A stretch of DNA of 64,000 nucleotides, taken from NCBI RefSeq assembly GCF_964355755.1, contig NC_092680.1:12749001-12813000 (forward strand). The letters run 5' to 3'. The number at the start of each line of letters is the position of its first letter. Position 1 is the stretch's first letter. A program made the translations under genes and the position numbers. The notes below the pieces were generated by a model. The model made no database searches, had not been told where the DNA came from, and saw only the letters and a list, made by a program, of their open reading frames with translations. Shown piece by piece: positions 13,141 through 27,850 of this stretch. The DNA is from Antedon mediterranea. Taxonomy: Eukaryota > Echinodermata > Crinoidea > Comatulida > Antedonidae.

Positions 13141-16100
13141 ACAGCAAATACCACAATCTTACAATCGTGTGTTTAAATTCAGATAATAATGACGGTCATT
13201 TTTTATAAGAAAAAAAAAAGAAAATACATAATTGTTCTTTATATTTATTGTTATTTAAATAAATTGAACTTTCTTATTATTATCATCTTCATTTGATAAA
13301 CGTTCAACCATTTTATCGTTGCCCTTTTGTCAAAAGTTCCAAAACTGTTTCTATAGAGTAGTTACTAATGTTGTAATCTTGAGAGGGTAATTACCATAAG
13401 AAGAGTAATTTCTTTGTATGTTAACTTGTATTAACGTTATGGTAACTTGATTCAAGAATAATGTACATTTGATGCTATTTGAATTTACTACAAGTTTCTC
13501 TCAAACGATCGTGCGGATTACCAACACTTTAAAAGTACATTAGGTTTTGGTCTGCACAGTCTGCCCTAGGACTTGAATTCAATGTATTTGTATTTCAATA
13601 TCAATATCTGGAAACTTCATAATAAACTGTCTATTTACGAGTTCGAATTCATCTTTCTTCTTTGTTTATGTAACTTTTTACATAAAGTTCCACAAAACCA
13701 GTGCTGTATTCGCGCGACCGAGCGCGCACGATCCGACCCGATTGGTGCGTACGACTTTGCGAGGGTTATTTTAGTGATGGTTAAAGTGAGGGATTAAAAG
13801 TGCCATTTATATTTTACTTTTAGAAAAGACCAACCAACAATTATTGAAACCAGATGAATGTATTAAATATTGTACAGAGATGTAGTATTTGAATATGAGC
13901 AAATCAAACGTTTGTTTAGTTATTTTTTGTGTTTTTCCTTCGTGCTTAAAGACAGACAATACATGCGGTGACATATTTGGCTCTCTTTAAAATAAAGCTT
14001 AAACAATATTGCGCGATCTTGTGGCATATAGGCATTAACCCTAAAACAATTGGAAGTAGTGAATATGTGTTTACGCTATCGGCTATTTCTTTGATTCATT
14101 AACTTTTTTTTCTTAATAACAGTTAAAAACATTTGTTTATGGTAAAATTAATACCATTGAACTTTTTGTTCACTAAATGTTCTTTTAATACTATAATTTC
14201 TAGCATTAATTATTGTACAAAGTACAAAAACCTCAACGAAATGGATTTTTATTACAAAGCGTATCACAAAGACAATAGTCATAACGTAACCTGGAGATAT
14301 TCACAATGAATTGTTAGGTAAGATTTGATAGAGTGTCGTGTATTAATAGCATTACGACTCTTTACATACCTCACGACAAATCGTTAATACCTCCGCCGCT
14401 CAACATCATCAATTCTCGTCACGATTTCAAATTTTTAAAACCTTGGTTAAGTATTATTTATAACAGTTATCCTTAATTTGATAACTTGATGAATTACTTA
14501 TTGAGTCTTTGTTCTTAGAGTTTCTCGAGGAATGTATAATATTTCAATATTGTTTTATAAATATTCCGCGAGACTTTATTTGAACTTTACTCTTTGACTT
14601 AATTTATTGTATTTATTCTTATTACACGTGATAACACTGTTAAACTTTAACTAAAAGTGTATGTATACTTAGTTGTTTTATAAAATAACCGAATAGGAAT
14701 ATTTTAAAATAATATATTTTCTTAAGATCCTTTTCATTGCCATGGTATAACTCTACCGTCATAATAAATAAAACAGTAACTAAATAAATTAAATGTAATT
14801 GTAACGTATAGGATTAATATAGGCTAATTTATAATCCATTTTATTCATTTATTATTGTATGCTTACGGATTTACAAATAATATGCAGAATATAAGAAATA
14901 CATTTATTTTAAAAAAAAGAAAAATATTGGCATCTATATGATTTTTCCTTTTTTTTTTCCTTCATTTAAATAGATTTATTCATTATTAATTATTTATTTA
15001 TTTTAGATCATAAAATATAAAATTCATATTTTTAGTCCAGTTTTAATGGGTTTGAGGATTAATTATTCAATAAGTAACCTTTTAAGTTTCCTTCATACAC
15101 AGGCATGTATTTATAATTATTGTTATTTATAATTTTTTTGGTAAAATGAAAAATAATTAATAGGTATTGCTATACATATTTTTATATTGTTGTGCCATTT
15201 TTAAGTATATCTATATTACATTATATTTATTCATAATTTGGAATCGATGACTTCTTTTACATTAATCATTTAAACAATTGCTTGTAATTATAATAATTTT
15301 TTCAAATAATTATGATTTGAATAATTTTATGTAATTATAGTTTAATTATTACCCATCCTAATGTCATCATGCGCTAATAGCGATAATTAGCATCAACCAA
15401 TCTCCGAAAATTATCATTGAACTTGAAATATATAAGAAGATACGTTAGCTATAGGCTAGCCTAGGCCTAGAGGTCTTGTCTCTAACAGGAAGCGCTGAAG
15501 GGATCACTAGACTCTCTACAGCACGGCTTTAGGGTTAAGCTGTCGCGTATGCTTAAGCCCCGATTTAACGTTTGTAATTTTAACCAACTAAGACAGTACA
15601 TCGACTGCCGTCTAATGAAGAAACAATAATAACATGATATACAAAGTAGTCTCTTAAATAGTTTTGTAAACAAAAGAAATAATAATAATAATATGATCAT
15701 ATAAAAGGTAGCAATCTTTTAAATAATGTGTAAACAAAAATAGCTCGGATTAGGCCGCTCTATATTTTCTATTACTAATTATAAGTATAATAATATACTG
15801 AAAAGTCAATGGTTGCAAGTATTTTGTACAATTTTCTGAAGAAAAAAACCGTAGGCCTTCGTTACCCCCAGCGTCCTTGCGAAGAAAATGACTGTTGTTT
15901 AAATATTTTCCAACATCATTACAAATAAATTATTTGACAGGAATTAACCAACGACGAAAGTCTACAGAAAACACAATTTATACAAACATTAACAAAAGAA
16001 AATGTTGCATGAAGAAGGGGTTTACAACGAAAATTATACCAACATGGGACATTTTCCTAATTTTTCTTAGTAGGCGTAGGCTTAATTAATTTTGCTAAAC

Positions 16101-16958
16101 TTAACTTTATTGTCGATATGTTGTTGAAGCTTTTCATTTAGTTACCCAAATCTGTTTAATAACTTTTTGTGATTTTAATTGGAAAACCATTAAAAATGTT
16201 GGTGTATTTTTTATAATTGTTTAGAGAAGACAGCTTTTTTAATGAATTATAACGAGAATGACTAAAGAAATTGCAGCATTGAGTAAATTGCGTCGATAAG
16301 ACTTCACACACTATTCAGTCTGTCACAATGATTGAATACCATAGGCACATGCGACCAAGAAAACTCAATCATTTTTTCTTCTTATCCGTCATTGTGTTAG
16401 CCCCTTCAATACCTGATTGTAAAATCGAAGAGATTTCAACATACAAGTCTAATGTAGATGTATGGGATTTCAGAGTTATCGACCAGTTGCCGACAATTCT
16501 TTCTTTTCTGTTTCATTGATCGCTTGAAATTTCACCCTTTCGATGTGTGGATTTACACGTAAACAATACAACTAGTTTTATTCTAATTTCCTTACGTGTG
16601 ACTATACGATTCAGGCTGTAGGCAGTCTAACGGAAAACCTTACAAACTTCGTCACTTCAAAGAAAAAATGCGAAATAATTGGTAAGAAAGAAAGTGATAC
16701 ACATGTGCTATGTGACTTTCAAGAATATTCCGAAACATATCAATTGGTTGATTTGTATAATTATTTTATAACTATAATTTTAGTTTTTATCTTCTAATTC
16801 CCTTTGTAATAATGTCTATTAAATGACATACGATCAACATTACCAATGTTATGATACCGCTTTTGTACATCACGAAATATGACATCCACGGCGTGACAGC
16901 AATGCGTGTCAACATTTCGTTTTCACGATGATCAACGCGACTAGTTGCAATTATGCGC

Positions 16959-17089
16959 TTAAGCTTGGTCCCCACTAGGACGCAAAGCAAGCCAGTCAAC
17001 CAATGACAAGCGACTGTTCGAATAATCCATCGCTTTTGAATGGTCAAATCACGTCCTTGCGTTGTGTCCCTAGTGGGAACCAAGCTTTA
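16959..17089. mobile_element. Family B MITE, full copy
   Basis: The inverted ends TTAAGCTTGGTCCCCACTAG and CTAGTGGGAACCAAGCTTTA enclose blocks including GACGCAAAGCAAG and CTTGCGTTGTGTC. The length is about 131 bp. The open frame on the minus strand across it is incidental. Confidence 0.88.
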
Positions 17090-17885
17090 ACAATATGTCT
17101 GATTGTGCGCAGATTGACCTTTTACTCGAAAGACGCGTAGTCTGTGGCGCGTCGTGGAAAGGTCGCTGATTTTGTAACTTTAAGAATTCTATTTAAAGCA
17201 GAGGTGTAATTAAGTTCCTTGCATTATTATCAATGATGTAAATTAATTCACACTAGATTACATCGCTAGTGCGCACTAATTAACGTGAGTATGTGTACGT
17301 TGCTATGACTTATGCTCATAAGTCATTTGCAAACGACATTTCATACGAGGTTTCCTCGGGTTCAAAGTCAGTGCTTTGTACCGTAGTATTGAACAAGTTC
17401 CACAGGCAAACTATGATTGTACAAACGAATGATTTACTTGCCATTATCTCTCAGTTTGTGATGTACAGAAGTTGGTTAATTTGCAGCATTGAGGGTGTTT
17501 ATCTCCAGGGGAGGACTCGTCAACATTGTCAGTTATTATAGAATGGTATCTAATATACGCGTCACTTACTGATCACGTCACACCATTATAGGCCTGCACG
17601 CTTTAATCTCAATGTACAGCATGCATATTTTCCTCTTTTAAAACGTGTATCCCTTTTTAAATGCTACATCAAACATGCTATAAAATACAATGATTAGCCT
17701 GGATATGTTACGTGGAATACTTTCTATGAAATTTATGGAGCAAAAATATGGTTCTGTGTTTAGTGGATTCGCTACATACATTTTTGTGACGAAAGTAAAA
17801 AAGTAACAACATTGTTTTGTTTTATGTTTGTTTTTATGATAGAAGAGTCTTTATTTATATTACCTTAATATAATTAGATACTGAA

Positions 17886-17889
17886 GGTA

Positions 17890-17925
<36 letters not shown>

Positions 17926-17926
17926 T
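17886..17926. repeat. (ATT)n microsatellite
   Basis: About 13 uninterrupted ATT triplets. It lies in gene-free sequence. Confidence 0.95.
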
Positions 17927-19650
17927 TGTATAGCGCACATTTATACAACATTTGGTGAGTTAAACTATGAAAATTTTGCTTTCTTTTTACCAAACCATTC
18001 ATCAGCAGTAGTAATTTCACTTTGTCTTCTCACACACTTGTCGTCATCTTCTACCTGGATCTACCTATATTTTGAGACTTAAAACATTTAATGTTTCTTT
18101 GCCCCTCTTGACAAAACTCTTAAAAATGATTGTTTTACTAAATAATATTATTAATGTAAATATTCTGTGTATAACTTAAATATCTGTATAAACTAAACTA
18201 ATGTAACAGGCGTCATAGAATATGGAAACATTTGAATTATATATGAATAACCAAAGTAACCAAATAACTATCAAAACTTAGTTGTTGATATATCCCAATT
18301 TTAAATTAGTACTGAAATAGAATTTGTTTGTATTCTTTGATCGGTGATTTTACCAATTGTATCACAGATAATTGAAAAGTAAATATAACAATCAGATACA
18401 AGTGTTTCACACCTTTTTGTCATAAACAACTTTAACAAAATGTTAATCTTGTTTAAACTAGTGATAGTTAATAAAAGTATTCCCTGAAGGTTGAAAATAA
18501 GACGGCTTATCCTGGGAATAAGTCTAAGGTAAGTGCTACAATTGAACTGATTCCAGCCTAGTGTAGGATTTACCATTAAAGCTCACTTAAGACGCAACAG
18601 AAACACATCTCCACGCTGTACAGAATGTAAAACAAACGTTAGTCAGCGTAATCTAAGTGGCTTATAATACGTTTTAAGTATGCGAGAGGCGCTAATTCTA
18701 AAGCAATAATGAACGCGCTAACAAGTACTTAAGGAGTAATTCGTTAAGAAACTAAGTTGTCTGAACTGCGACACAATTATTATATATTTGATTATGTAAA
18801 TCAGTGCTTTATCAATACCTTGTTTGAATGTTTTACCTTGTAAATATAACCGATGAAAAGACGTTTCGTTTACTTGATTACGTACGAATGTCTGGACCTT
18901 TAAACCACTGGCGACATCAAGATTATCTGTTCAAATATCATTAATGTTTAGACATCATTAAGACATTGTGAAGTTAGTAGGACCATCTACGATAAACCGA
19001 TATATAAACATGTTTTGAACAACCCTCAATCGTAAGTGACAACGGTACTTTTAAATTGGGTATACAAGAAGCTGAAGTAATATCTTTCAACTGATTCTCC
19101 TCCTCAATTAAGAAGCCTCGTCGTGATAGCACATCCTCGTGACCATCTTACACACCGGTAGGCCTATATCAACCCCCGCCCGCCCTCTCACACCCCCTAA
19201 TAGGCCTACAACAAATTGTCACGGTGTTTACTCCTGGAGCTAACAAATTACAGATTAGTTTCATTTGGATGTGTGGCTTACACTTAACAAAAATCTCTTT
19301 ACTATTATTATATTTTTATCGATTGGTGTTTGAGTATTTTTTTAGTTATCAGCAAATGTTTGCCTAATTATAGGTATAATCATCACAAGTTTGTAAAATA
19401 TCAAACACGATGAAGCAAACTATGTAACATTATGTAAAACAATGATATTATTAATTGATGGTTTCCTTTCCGCCTAAAAAAGATTAAATTTAAATCAGTG
19501 TACCGAAGTATAAAATAGTGATTAAAACACTAGGTTCTTCCTTTAAATCCTCCTTTGTTTTATACCTTTTATCGGATAAAGATTTTTTTAATCCATTCTC
19601 TCCATTATTTTTGTCTATACATAATTGAAATGTCACGCTATTCATTTTTA

Positions 19651-20450
19651 GTCGCGTGGAAGCGACTCTATAGTTCACTATGTCGGTCGGTTGGTCGGTC
19701 TGTCTGTCTGTCTGTCTGTCTGTCGGTCGGTCGGTCTGTCTGTCTGTCGGTCTGTCGGTCCGGTATCACTATGCGTTTTATCGCTTTCTGACCTTATCTT
19801 GATATCAGTTTAATCTAGCTAGGTCAATTTTTCACAGTATATTCCTTATGGCCAGGAATCAATGTGGTTATGTTTTCACGGTGCGCAATAAAAAATTACG
19901 CGGTCTACGCACGATTTAACGAAATCACGTTTGTAATCATATCTTCACAACCATGAATCACAATTAAATAAAATTTGGTACTCATAAATTTCAGGGCATA
20001 AATCATCATATGGCAATACAATTACGTGCGTAGCGCATGTAACGCATGCGTACGCGTGCTTAAAATTTTCAAAATTTATTTTCGATGAAATAAGAGTACG
20101 TTTCAGGCAATTTTAAGCGTTTACAAAATTGCCATGAGTGCGCGTTAAATGTTATTGCGCACTCTTTTTGCCCGATTTCTGTTTTCTTGACTTACTTTTC
20201 AACTCGAAATTACGTTATACGAGCACGTCAAAAGTGACAGGCTATGCACGTGTAAATTAAAAAAATATAAATGTTTTTAAACATTTCAACATTTTTAAAC
20301 ATGTTCAGTAATTTCGGTCAGTATGTCGGTCGGTCTGTCTGTCTGTCGGTCTGTCGGTCTGTCGGTCTGTCTGTCGGTCTGCCTGTCGGTCTGTCGGTCT
20401 GTCTGTCGGTCCGGTATCACTATGCATTGTAGCACGCGACTTAATGGCTG
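19651..20450 (+). repeat. Element with two GTCT/GTCG tetranucleotide arrays
   Basis: Two arrays of GTCT/GTCG (about 19681-19762 and 20324-20411) each end in the same word, GGTCCGGTATCACTATGC. The left array is preceded by TAGTCGCGTGGAAGCGACTC and CACTATGTCGGTCGG. The right array is followed by AGCACGCGACT and AATGGCTGTTGGCC. The edge words recur at 26.4 and 30.1 kb, so the arrays belong to a dispersed repeat family and are not isolated microsatellites. Short open frames through the arrays are incidental. Confidence 0.75.
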
Positions 20451-23082
20451 TTGGCCTTGTTCTTTCTTTTCTCTAATCGTTTTCTTAAAGATTTTTTTAC
20501 AAAACATATTTCATAAAAATATTTCATAGAGAGTTCTTTTATAAGTCTAGATGCGATAAATTTGTTGTTATATTTAACATAAGAACATATCTTGGCGTTC
20601 ATGCCGTTACTGTACATTTCATGCTGTTATATTTATTGTTCGCTCGTTTAATTAGCATTTAACTGCGATTTATAACACTTTGCTGTTTTGGTGAAGATTC
20701 ATTTATCGCCGTTGGTAATTTTTACAAACAAAAACTACTAAACAGAAAATGTATTTGTCAGATTGTCAAACTGGATTTATTAGCACTAAAAAGACCAAGT
20801 AATGCTCACTTTTAATCTCACTAAGGTTAATATTTCTAATTAATTGACATAATTCGAACGACGGTGTTTCTATTTTTAAAAAGCACACCGTGAGTTACGC
20901 AGAAAGCTAATAGATTGATCGATAGTTTTCGTCCTGTTCATTTTACACGACGTTAGCCTCAAGAAACAACATTGTATTAAGGTAATCTTTTTTAAACGAT
21001 ACAGTGCGTTTAACTGATTTTACCTAAAACAGTGTTTGTGTTTAGTGTGATGTTATGTTGTACACAACCCTGGGGTATTTCAAATGTTGTTTGTATGGAT
21101 ACATTTCTATTTTAAATCTAGCATTCTGTCAATCAGACATAGACTATTCATTCACCAATATAATAAATGACATTGAAAAGCTATTTAAGCCAACAAAATG
21201 ATTCCTCTTTAAAAGTATAGGGTGGCAGTTTGATGGTCCACTCCGCCCTCGGTGTCACCACCGTCGGCTAAAGAGCGCCGACACACGGCAAATTGTTCCT
21301 TAATCGGAAACGAACCTCTTCCATACAAACTACACAGAACAGATTTTGTTAACGAGAATGTTATAAAGACTGATCTTAGCATCGATTTAGATTTACTGAA
21401 TATCTCAACTTGCCTTACGGATAGTTAGAACAGGGAGAACTCCCTGGTTAGAAGCACCTTTGTTTCCACTGGTCTACTAACTACAATTTTCTCTAGGCCT
21501 ATTGGCCTAGTGGCATATTTTGGATATAAAAACCGATAATTTATTTTTTATCTGCAATAAAACCAAAAAATATAACAAAAAAACTATTGGCGTCTTCGAA
21601 ACAGGCTTGAAAATCAACTGTTGTTATTTGTATGTGTGAAATTAAATCTAAAAAATATATTTCATTAAAAACTTTCCAAAACGTTTACTAATTGTTGATG
21701 CTAATACTGTATCAATACATGAAATAAAAATTATGTAACATAATTGTCTCCTTTGTTGTTGGTATTCGTATTATACTTCTTTAGATAGTCGGGTTCAATC
21801 GCTGTTATACCACAGTTTAAAAGTTTAATATAAGTTAAATGTTACTATAGTCAAAGGCAAATATTAGTAAGTCTTTATCTAATTCACTCAATAGTACATA
21901 ACATTTTGTTAGATGATTGATTGTTATTGTCCAAAGCTGATATAATCTATTGTATGTTAGCTTCTCTATTATCCGATTGATGGATATTTTTATTGCCTTT
22001 TAATAACCGGTTTATCAAATACGATTAAAACTTATTTTCAGTAATCTAAAGAAGGCGATAGAATTTACACATTTCCGTTAAATCTTCTCGCTTGGCAATT
22101 TCCTTTCTTGATGATAAATACCGTCTATTCATAATACTCTCGTCGAACAATTTATAAATTTGTATTCTTTAAGTGTAGTGGCACCTTCTATACATGCGTC
22201 CACACGATTGCCGCGGGGAGCATGTGTTAAACAAGCGCGTGGCATTTAGTAGACGCGGTTACGCTCTTTCACATAGCCAATCAAAAGTGGAGAGCTCAGA
22301 ATAATTAAAAAAAGTAAGAAACAGAATTACTTTCGGGCAATAAACTTTACATTTTTATTTTGCATCGACCTGTTGAGGAAATATAATAATATCGCACGAT
22401 CAAATCCATTCCACAAAAACGTATAATGTTTTGTTGTGGTCTCTACGACCTATACACATGCTTGCTCAAAGGCGTACAGAGTGGCGAACACAAGTGAGAC
22501 GCGCGATATATAATGACGATTAGCGTTTAAGATGATGATGATATGACCAGGCCTAAGTATTGTGCTCATTCAATATCTAGGCCTACACTACACTTCAATG
22601 ACTACATCCTTGTTATTGCCAACAAACGATAGTTTCTTGAATATAGCAAACAAACGTTTTCCCTTTTATTAAGTCAAGAATTTAGGCTACTTAATTAATT
22701 TAAAAATAAGTCCAATATTGTAATAGCACCGCATAGCACAAGGTATAACAACTTTATTAATTGTAAACAAACATACAATGTACTCATTTTTAAAACTTCT
22801 TTTAAGAAGTTTTAGAAATGACTGTAACAATAGTTTAATAACAAGAAGAAATTATTACAGCCTGAAAAAATATTTACCACTTAAATAAAAGAATTGCATG
22901 TTCGATGTAATGGCTAGAGCTGGGAATAGGATTCTGCTGTATGAACACAATTTAAGTAGGCTAAAGAGCCTATCAACAGTACGCTATATGTTGCTAGCGT
23001 CATTGATTTTAAGAATCTTGAAGAGGATGTTACCATTGTTAGTAAAAAGTTATTTTCTAAATCTTTATATTAGATTTGACTC

Positions 23083-23228
23083 TAAAGCTTTGTTCCTACT
23101 AGAACGTAACACCAGGACGTAACGCAAAGTGATTTGACCAATCTCAAGCGACGGATTATTCGAACAGTCACGTGTAATTGGTCAACTCGCTTGCGTTGCG
23201 TCTACGTCCTAGTGGGAACCAAGCTTTA
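23083..23228. mobile_element. Family B MITE, full copy
   Basis: TAAAGCTTTGTTCCTACTAG at the left is mirrored by CTAGTGGGAACCAAGCTTTA at the right. The interior shares ATTCGAACAGTC and CTTGCGTTGCGTC with the 17-kb copy, reading the latter on the other strand. The length is about 146 bp. Confidence 0.88.
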
Positions 23229-23789
23229 CCAAAGGAATGTTACCATACACTTCTCGATATAGATCATCTGTTAGCAATAATAATGGCTACTTTGATTAAT
23301 TACAGAGTAGGGCACACTAGCAGGTGTTAACATAGTGCTGTAATACATTGTTTCCTGTAATGCATACATATGTACAGTAGCGAAAGATAACTCATTGTTT
23401 ACTGTACGTTGTGCAACGCCTCTGGGTCATTGACGTAGGTTACTACATGACCATCTCACCTTAATACCGCCGGCTAAATATTTTATGGCGTGAAATGCTA
23501 ATTGAATATTTCATTTTTCATTAATTTGTATTAAATTTAACATTACATTTGTATTCGGTTATTGCTTAATGTGTGGTACATGCTCCCAGCAACACGATCC
23601 AATAGGTGGTCTCAATTTCGAACTAAAAAAGTGTTTGTTGTATTGCTTAGGCCTACTGTTAAATGTTGGTGTTGATAATATGATGATGTTGAGAATGATA
23701 GATATAGGCTAGGCTTACTATATTAATATATTGATGATATTGAGTAATGGTTTAAATAATTTTGTATTACATACCTTATTAATTTTTGT

Positions 23790-23905
23790 AGGGGTCTCGG
23801 CTTAAAGGCTTTACTTATTTTGAGTTACCTTTTCCATAATGTTTTGATTACATTTTTGTACATATCTTTAGTTTTATGGAATAAATTGATTTTGATTGAT
23901 TGATT
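23790..23905 (+). mobile_element. Possible LINE/SINE 3' tail
   Basis: TATGGAATAAATTGATTTTG followed by ATTGATTGATTG resembles the A/T-rich 3' end and short terminal tandem tail of non-LTR elements. No coding remnant was recognised upstream, so the call rests on the tail alone. Confidence 0.3.
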
Positions 23906-24511
23906 GCTAATAATGAAGAATAGTGAAATCTTGGTAATGAAGATTATGATGATAAGAATGAGAATGTTAGTTTTATTCTCATTTTTGTATTTAAATGTAA
24001 CTAAATAAACTAAATCTATTTAATAGTTAGTATTTTTAATCAGAACAGTCAAAGTATGTCAAAAGTATCTTAAGAGATGCTGCTACATCTACATTACATT
24101 ATTAATTATGTTATGAAATAGAACGAATTATAGATTCAAAACATTATTCATGTTTATGTTTAATCTCTTACAAATGTGTCAACATTGTTAGAATTACTGT
24201 CAAACTAAGAGATAAAATATCTTAATCTATGAGGCTTCAAAATTCCTTATGTATTCTAGTCACGTGTGTGTTGTGCGTGACTGAAGACGCCACAGGAAAC
24301 CGATTGCATAGCAACTGAGCTGCCACCAAGATTTTCAAAGGAAAGACTTTCTTTACATTTATACAAAATAATAAAGAATGTACTATTCATTCAATAATTA
24401 TAGACAAACAGTTTTTATTGTCGTTTTAAACAACGTAATTGTAATTGTATTGATATTATCAAAGATTGTATACTTATCAGTAATATATATTTCCATTGAT
24501 AGAACAAACGC

Positions 24512-24655
24512 CTAAAGCTCTGTCTACACTATCACATTTTATGTGACAAAAATCTGATGTGCCCATTGATGGACACAATGATATCATATCACTACCATAT
24601 TTGGGCACATCACACTTTTTTGTCAAACTATTTTAATAGTGTAGACAGAGCTTAA
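24512..24655. mobile_element. Family A MITE, full copy
   Basis: It has the same inverted ends and the core CACTACCATATTTGGGCACA; the length is about 144 bp. The outer bases TAAAGCTC and GAGCTTAA suggest insertion at a TA or TTAA site. Confidence 0.9.
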
Positions 24656-26351
24656 CAGTTTCAAACAACGTAAAGTTACATAATTATATACATCATCCAA
24701 CAATGTTCAGTGCCCTATCACTAACTTGGACTTGTTTTGCATCTTGCAATCAACCTAAAGGTATATGTTATAAAATAGAACTAAAAAATACATTAGAATT
24801 AACCGTTAATGAATGGAGATCGTTAACATTACATATAATATAGGCCTACACCATTTTATTATTTGAATGAAAAGACGGAGGCCTTATACATTATGAACAC
24901 GATAATTATAGGCCTAAGTGTAGCGTAAAATTAACGATTATTTACTTATTATTTCAGTATTTTATATTCCTAGGTATGGTTATTTTTAAAATGTTTTACG
25001 GACTATTATAGATAAAAAGGATAACAAAATAAAAGAAACATTTTAAAATGGAAGAATTATATTGATAACTATGAATTAAAAGATAATAATAATTATGAAT
25101 ATGGTGGAATTAAAAAAAAATATTTAAAAATAAAATAAAAATTTACAGATTAATTTTTGTTATCATCATAAAGAATAAATGAATAGAAATGGTGGTTCAC
25201 GTCATAAAAGAAAACAAAATCCTTATAACATATTTATCTGTCATTTGAAAACAATTCTTTTATCCAGTAATATTAAAAGTTGAAAATACAGTATTTTTTC
25301 CTATCGAAAATGATATATCTAGTAAATGTAGGCCTATAAGACACAAATCTGTAAAACACAATAGAGCCTATTTGATTCAGACATTTATATTATAAAATAT
25401 ACACAAAAAAACGACGAAAATCTTAATGATCAATTTCATAAAGGAAAAATCTTATTGTGTTTTTACAAAATGAATAAAACATGAGTGATTAGACGGTAAA
25501 TAGCAGGATGGTATTAGAAGCTGATTTACATAATAATGACAAAGATAAGTAATACTGCGTATTCAATAAACGATTTTATGGACGTATATAAAAAAATAAG
25601 CTCGTCACAAAAGAAACAATATGATGTGTAGACATATCAAATATGTTGTATGAAATGACTTAATCCAATACTTCTTTCTTTAAATTTGAACTGATTGCGA
25701 TAATGATTTTAAAGAATTGTTAGTCACTCTTCGATTTTTGTTACCGCTTAGTCAGAAGAGGAATATTGAATCTGTCTTTGTTTTCACTGTTATCAAGAGA
25801 ATAATAGATTGTATTGTTATGATGACATGACAACTGTGTTCAATTAGTTGATCGTTCTTAAAGCCAGTATCTCTGCTACATTCGTCGTTTATCTATTTGT
25901 TATTGAAAATTGCCTCAATTTAATTCATTTATTATTATGGGTAAAATTCAATAAACCGCTGTAGTATTAATGGTCTTTGGTAATACACACTTTGTGCCGT
26001 CTATACTATCCGCATCCATTAAATGATTGTTTATCACTCAGTTTTATACACTAGGCCTATTTGGTAATAATCTTTATTTTTACTTTTCTCTTAGGCCCAT
26101 ATTTGTACAATTTTAAAGGTAACGACGGTATAAGAAAAATCAATGCGCAACCAACAGCGGGCGCTATGCAATTCACTACGCGCTTTTTACGTAAAGTACG
26201 GTACCTTGGGATGAATCAAATAATTATGTTTAACAACCACCCAGAGAACTAAAAATCTAACATTATTTAACGGGTTCGGTAAACAATAATTCATTAAGCA
26301 ATATTCAATATCTTTACAAAAACCATATTAGGCATATGCACAATTTAAAAC

Positions 26352-26447
26352 AATGCCATATAGATGGCTGCAATCGCGTGCTCAAGTTAGTGTTTACCGA
26401 CCGACCGACCGACATAGTGAGATGTAGAGTCGCGTTGCACGCGACTA
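26352..26447 (-). repeat. GTCK-family dispersed repeat, short copy, minus orientation
   Basis: On the minus strand it reads TTTAGTCGCGTGCAACGCGA, then CACTATGTCGGTCGGTCGG, AAACACTAACTTGAGCACGC and GCAGCCATCTATATGGC. This is an inverted counterpart of the copy at 30.1 kb, with only a four-unit GTCG array. Confidence 0.75.
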
Positions 26448-27239
26448 AAAAAGGGAAGAATTGCGTATGTGTTTATCAGCTCACTTTTTATACAAGTGGT
26501 TGTATGATATAAGTAATAATAATTTAAACAAAATAATTGTTTATACATTTTGGAAAATAGAATGTTTAAATAATTATTTTGTTAATTATAATTGTGTAAC
26601 AAGAAGTGTGCATAATGTAGCCATGTAAGTTTGTTAAGTTGCCATGTCAATGATAGTTCTTAAGCCGGTGATATTAAATGTAATGTCACAGATTATATAT
26701 AAACATTGCGCTACTGTGTAATGATATGCTGAGCGATCTATGTGACACAATACATTTAGACATCAGTTTGTTCATGTCCGTATTTACTGCAGGGACATCC
26801 TTCTAAACGGCATTACCGCAAGCAAAAGTGTTTAAATTCTAATTTGTATTATTTAATGTTTTCTACAGGCTATTCGTTCGATATGTTGTTATCATAACAC
26901 TGTGTTTGAATGCAGAATAATAATAATAATAGAGAAATTGAAAGGAAAATTTCATTCATTTACTTTATGACTTTATTATTCTTATTGAATTGATTAGACT
27001 AAAAGTTAAAGTGATTATCATGTATGTATTTCATTTATTATTTTTATTTCCTTTGGAAAATGATTTACAGTATAGTATAAACAATATTACAAATGGTTTT
27101 CTTGTTTTATCACACAATTGCATACTTTATTGTATTGAATTGATTGCACTAAACTAGTTATATTCATATGGAATACGCACTCCGCACGTAGCATTTTGTC
27201 GCTTACCATGCTTTTCCAATATATATTGGAAAAGAAACA

Positions 27240-27850
27240 TTTTCTGTGAGCTGTAGTTTGTATAGTTTGTTAGTTTCTGTTAGTTGTAGTTTGTATAGTT
27301 TGTTAGTTTCTGTGAGTTGTAGTTTGTTAGTTTGTTAGTTTCTGTGAGTTGTAGTTTGTATAGTTTGTTAGTTTCTGTGAGTTGTAGTTTGTATAGTTTG
27401 TTAGTTTCTGTGAGTTGTAGTTTGTATAGTTTGTTAGTTTCTGTGAGTTGTAGTTTGTTAGTTTGTTAGTTTCTGTGAGTTTTAATTTGTATAGTTTGTT
27501 AGTTTCTGTGAGTTGTAGTTTGTATAGTTTGTTAGTTTCTGTGAGTTGTAGTTTGTTAGTTTGTTAGTTTCTGTGAGTTGTAGTTTGTATAGTTTGTTAG
27601 TTTCTGTGAGTTGTAGTTTGTATAGTTTGTTAGTTCCTGTGAGTTGTAGTTTGTATAGTTTGTTAGTTCCTGTGAGTTGTAGTTTGTTAGTTTCTGTGAG
27701 TTGTAGTTTGTGTTAGTTTGTTAGTTCCTGTGAGTTGTAGTTTGTTAGTTTCTGTTAGTTGTTATTTGTTAGTTTCTGTGAGTTAGTTTCTGTGAGTTGT
27801 AGTTAGTTAGTTTCCGTGAGTTGTACTTTGTTAGTTTCTGTGAGTTGTTT
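27240..27850. repeat. Minisatellite, about 33-bp unit, about 18 units
   Basis: Units carry GTTTGTTAGTTTCTGTGAGT and TGTAGTTTGTATA; a shorter 29-bp variant lacking GTATA alternates with it. Units toward the right edge become shorter and more irregular. The T/G-rich strand has no C except in rare CTG or CCTG variants. There are no spacers, so this is not a CRISPR-like array. Confidence 0.93.

Larger units (their letters stand above)
10536..19650. other. Gene-free AT-rich sequence with scattered MITEs
   Basis: It holds three MITE copies (11.6, 13.0 and 17.0 kb), one small dispersed repeat (11.15 kb) and an (ATT)n run. There is a GC-richer patch at 13700-13770 and a TAGGCCTA word cluster at 15.46 kb. 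No gene was recognised on either strand. Confidence 0.5.

Noticed and set aside
27240-27850. CRISPR-like appearance of regularly spaced repeats
   Set aside because: The repeats are contiguous without unique spacers and the genome is eukaryotic; it is a minisatellite.
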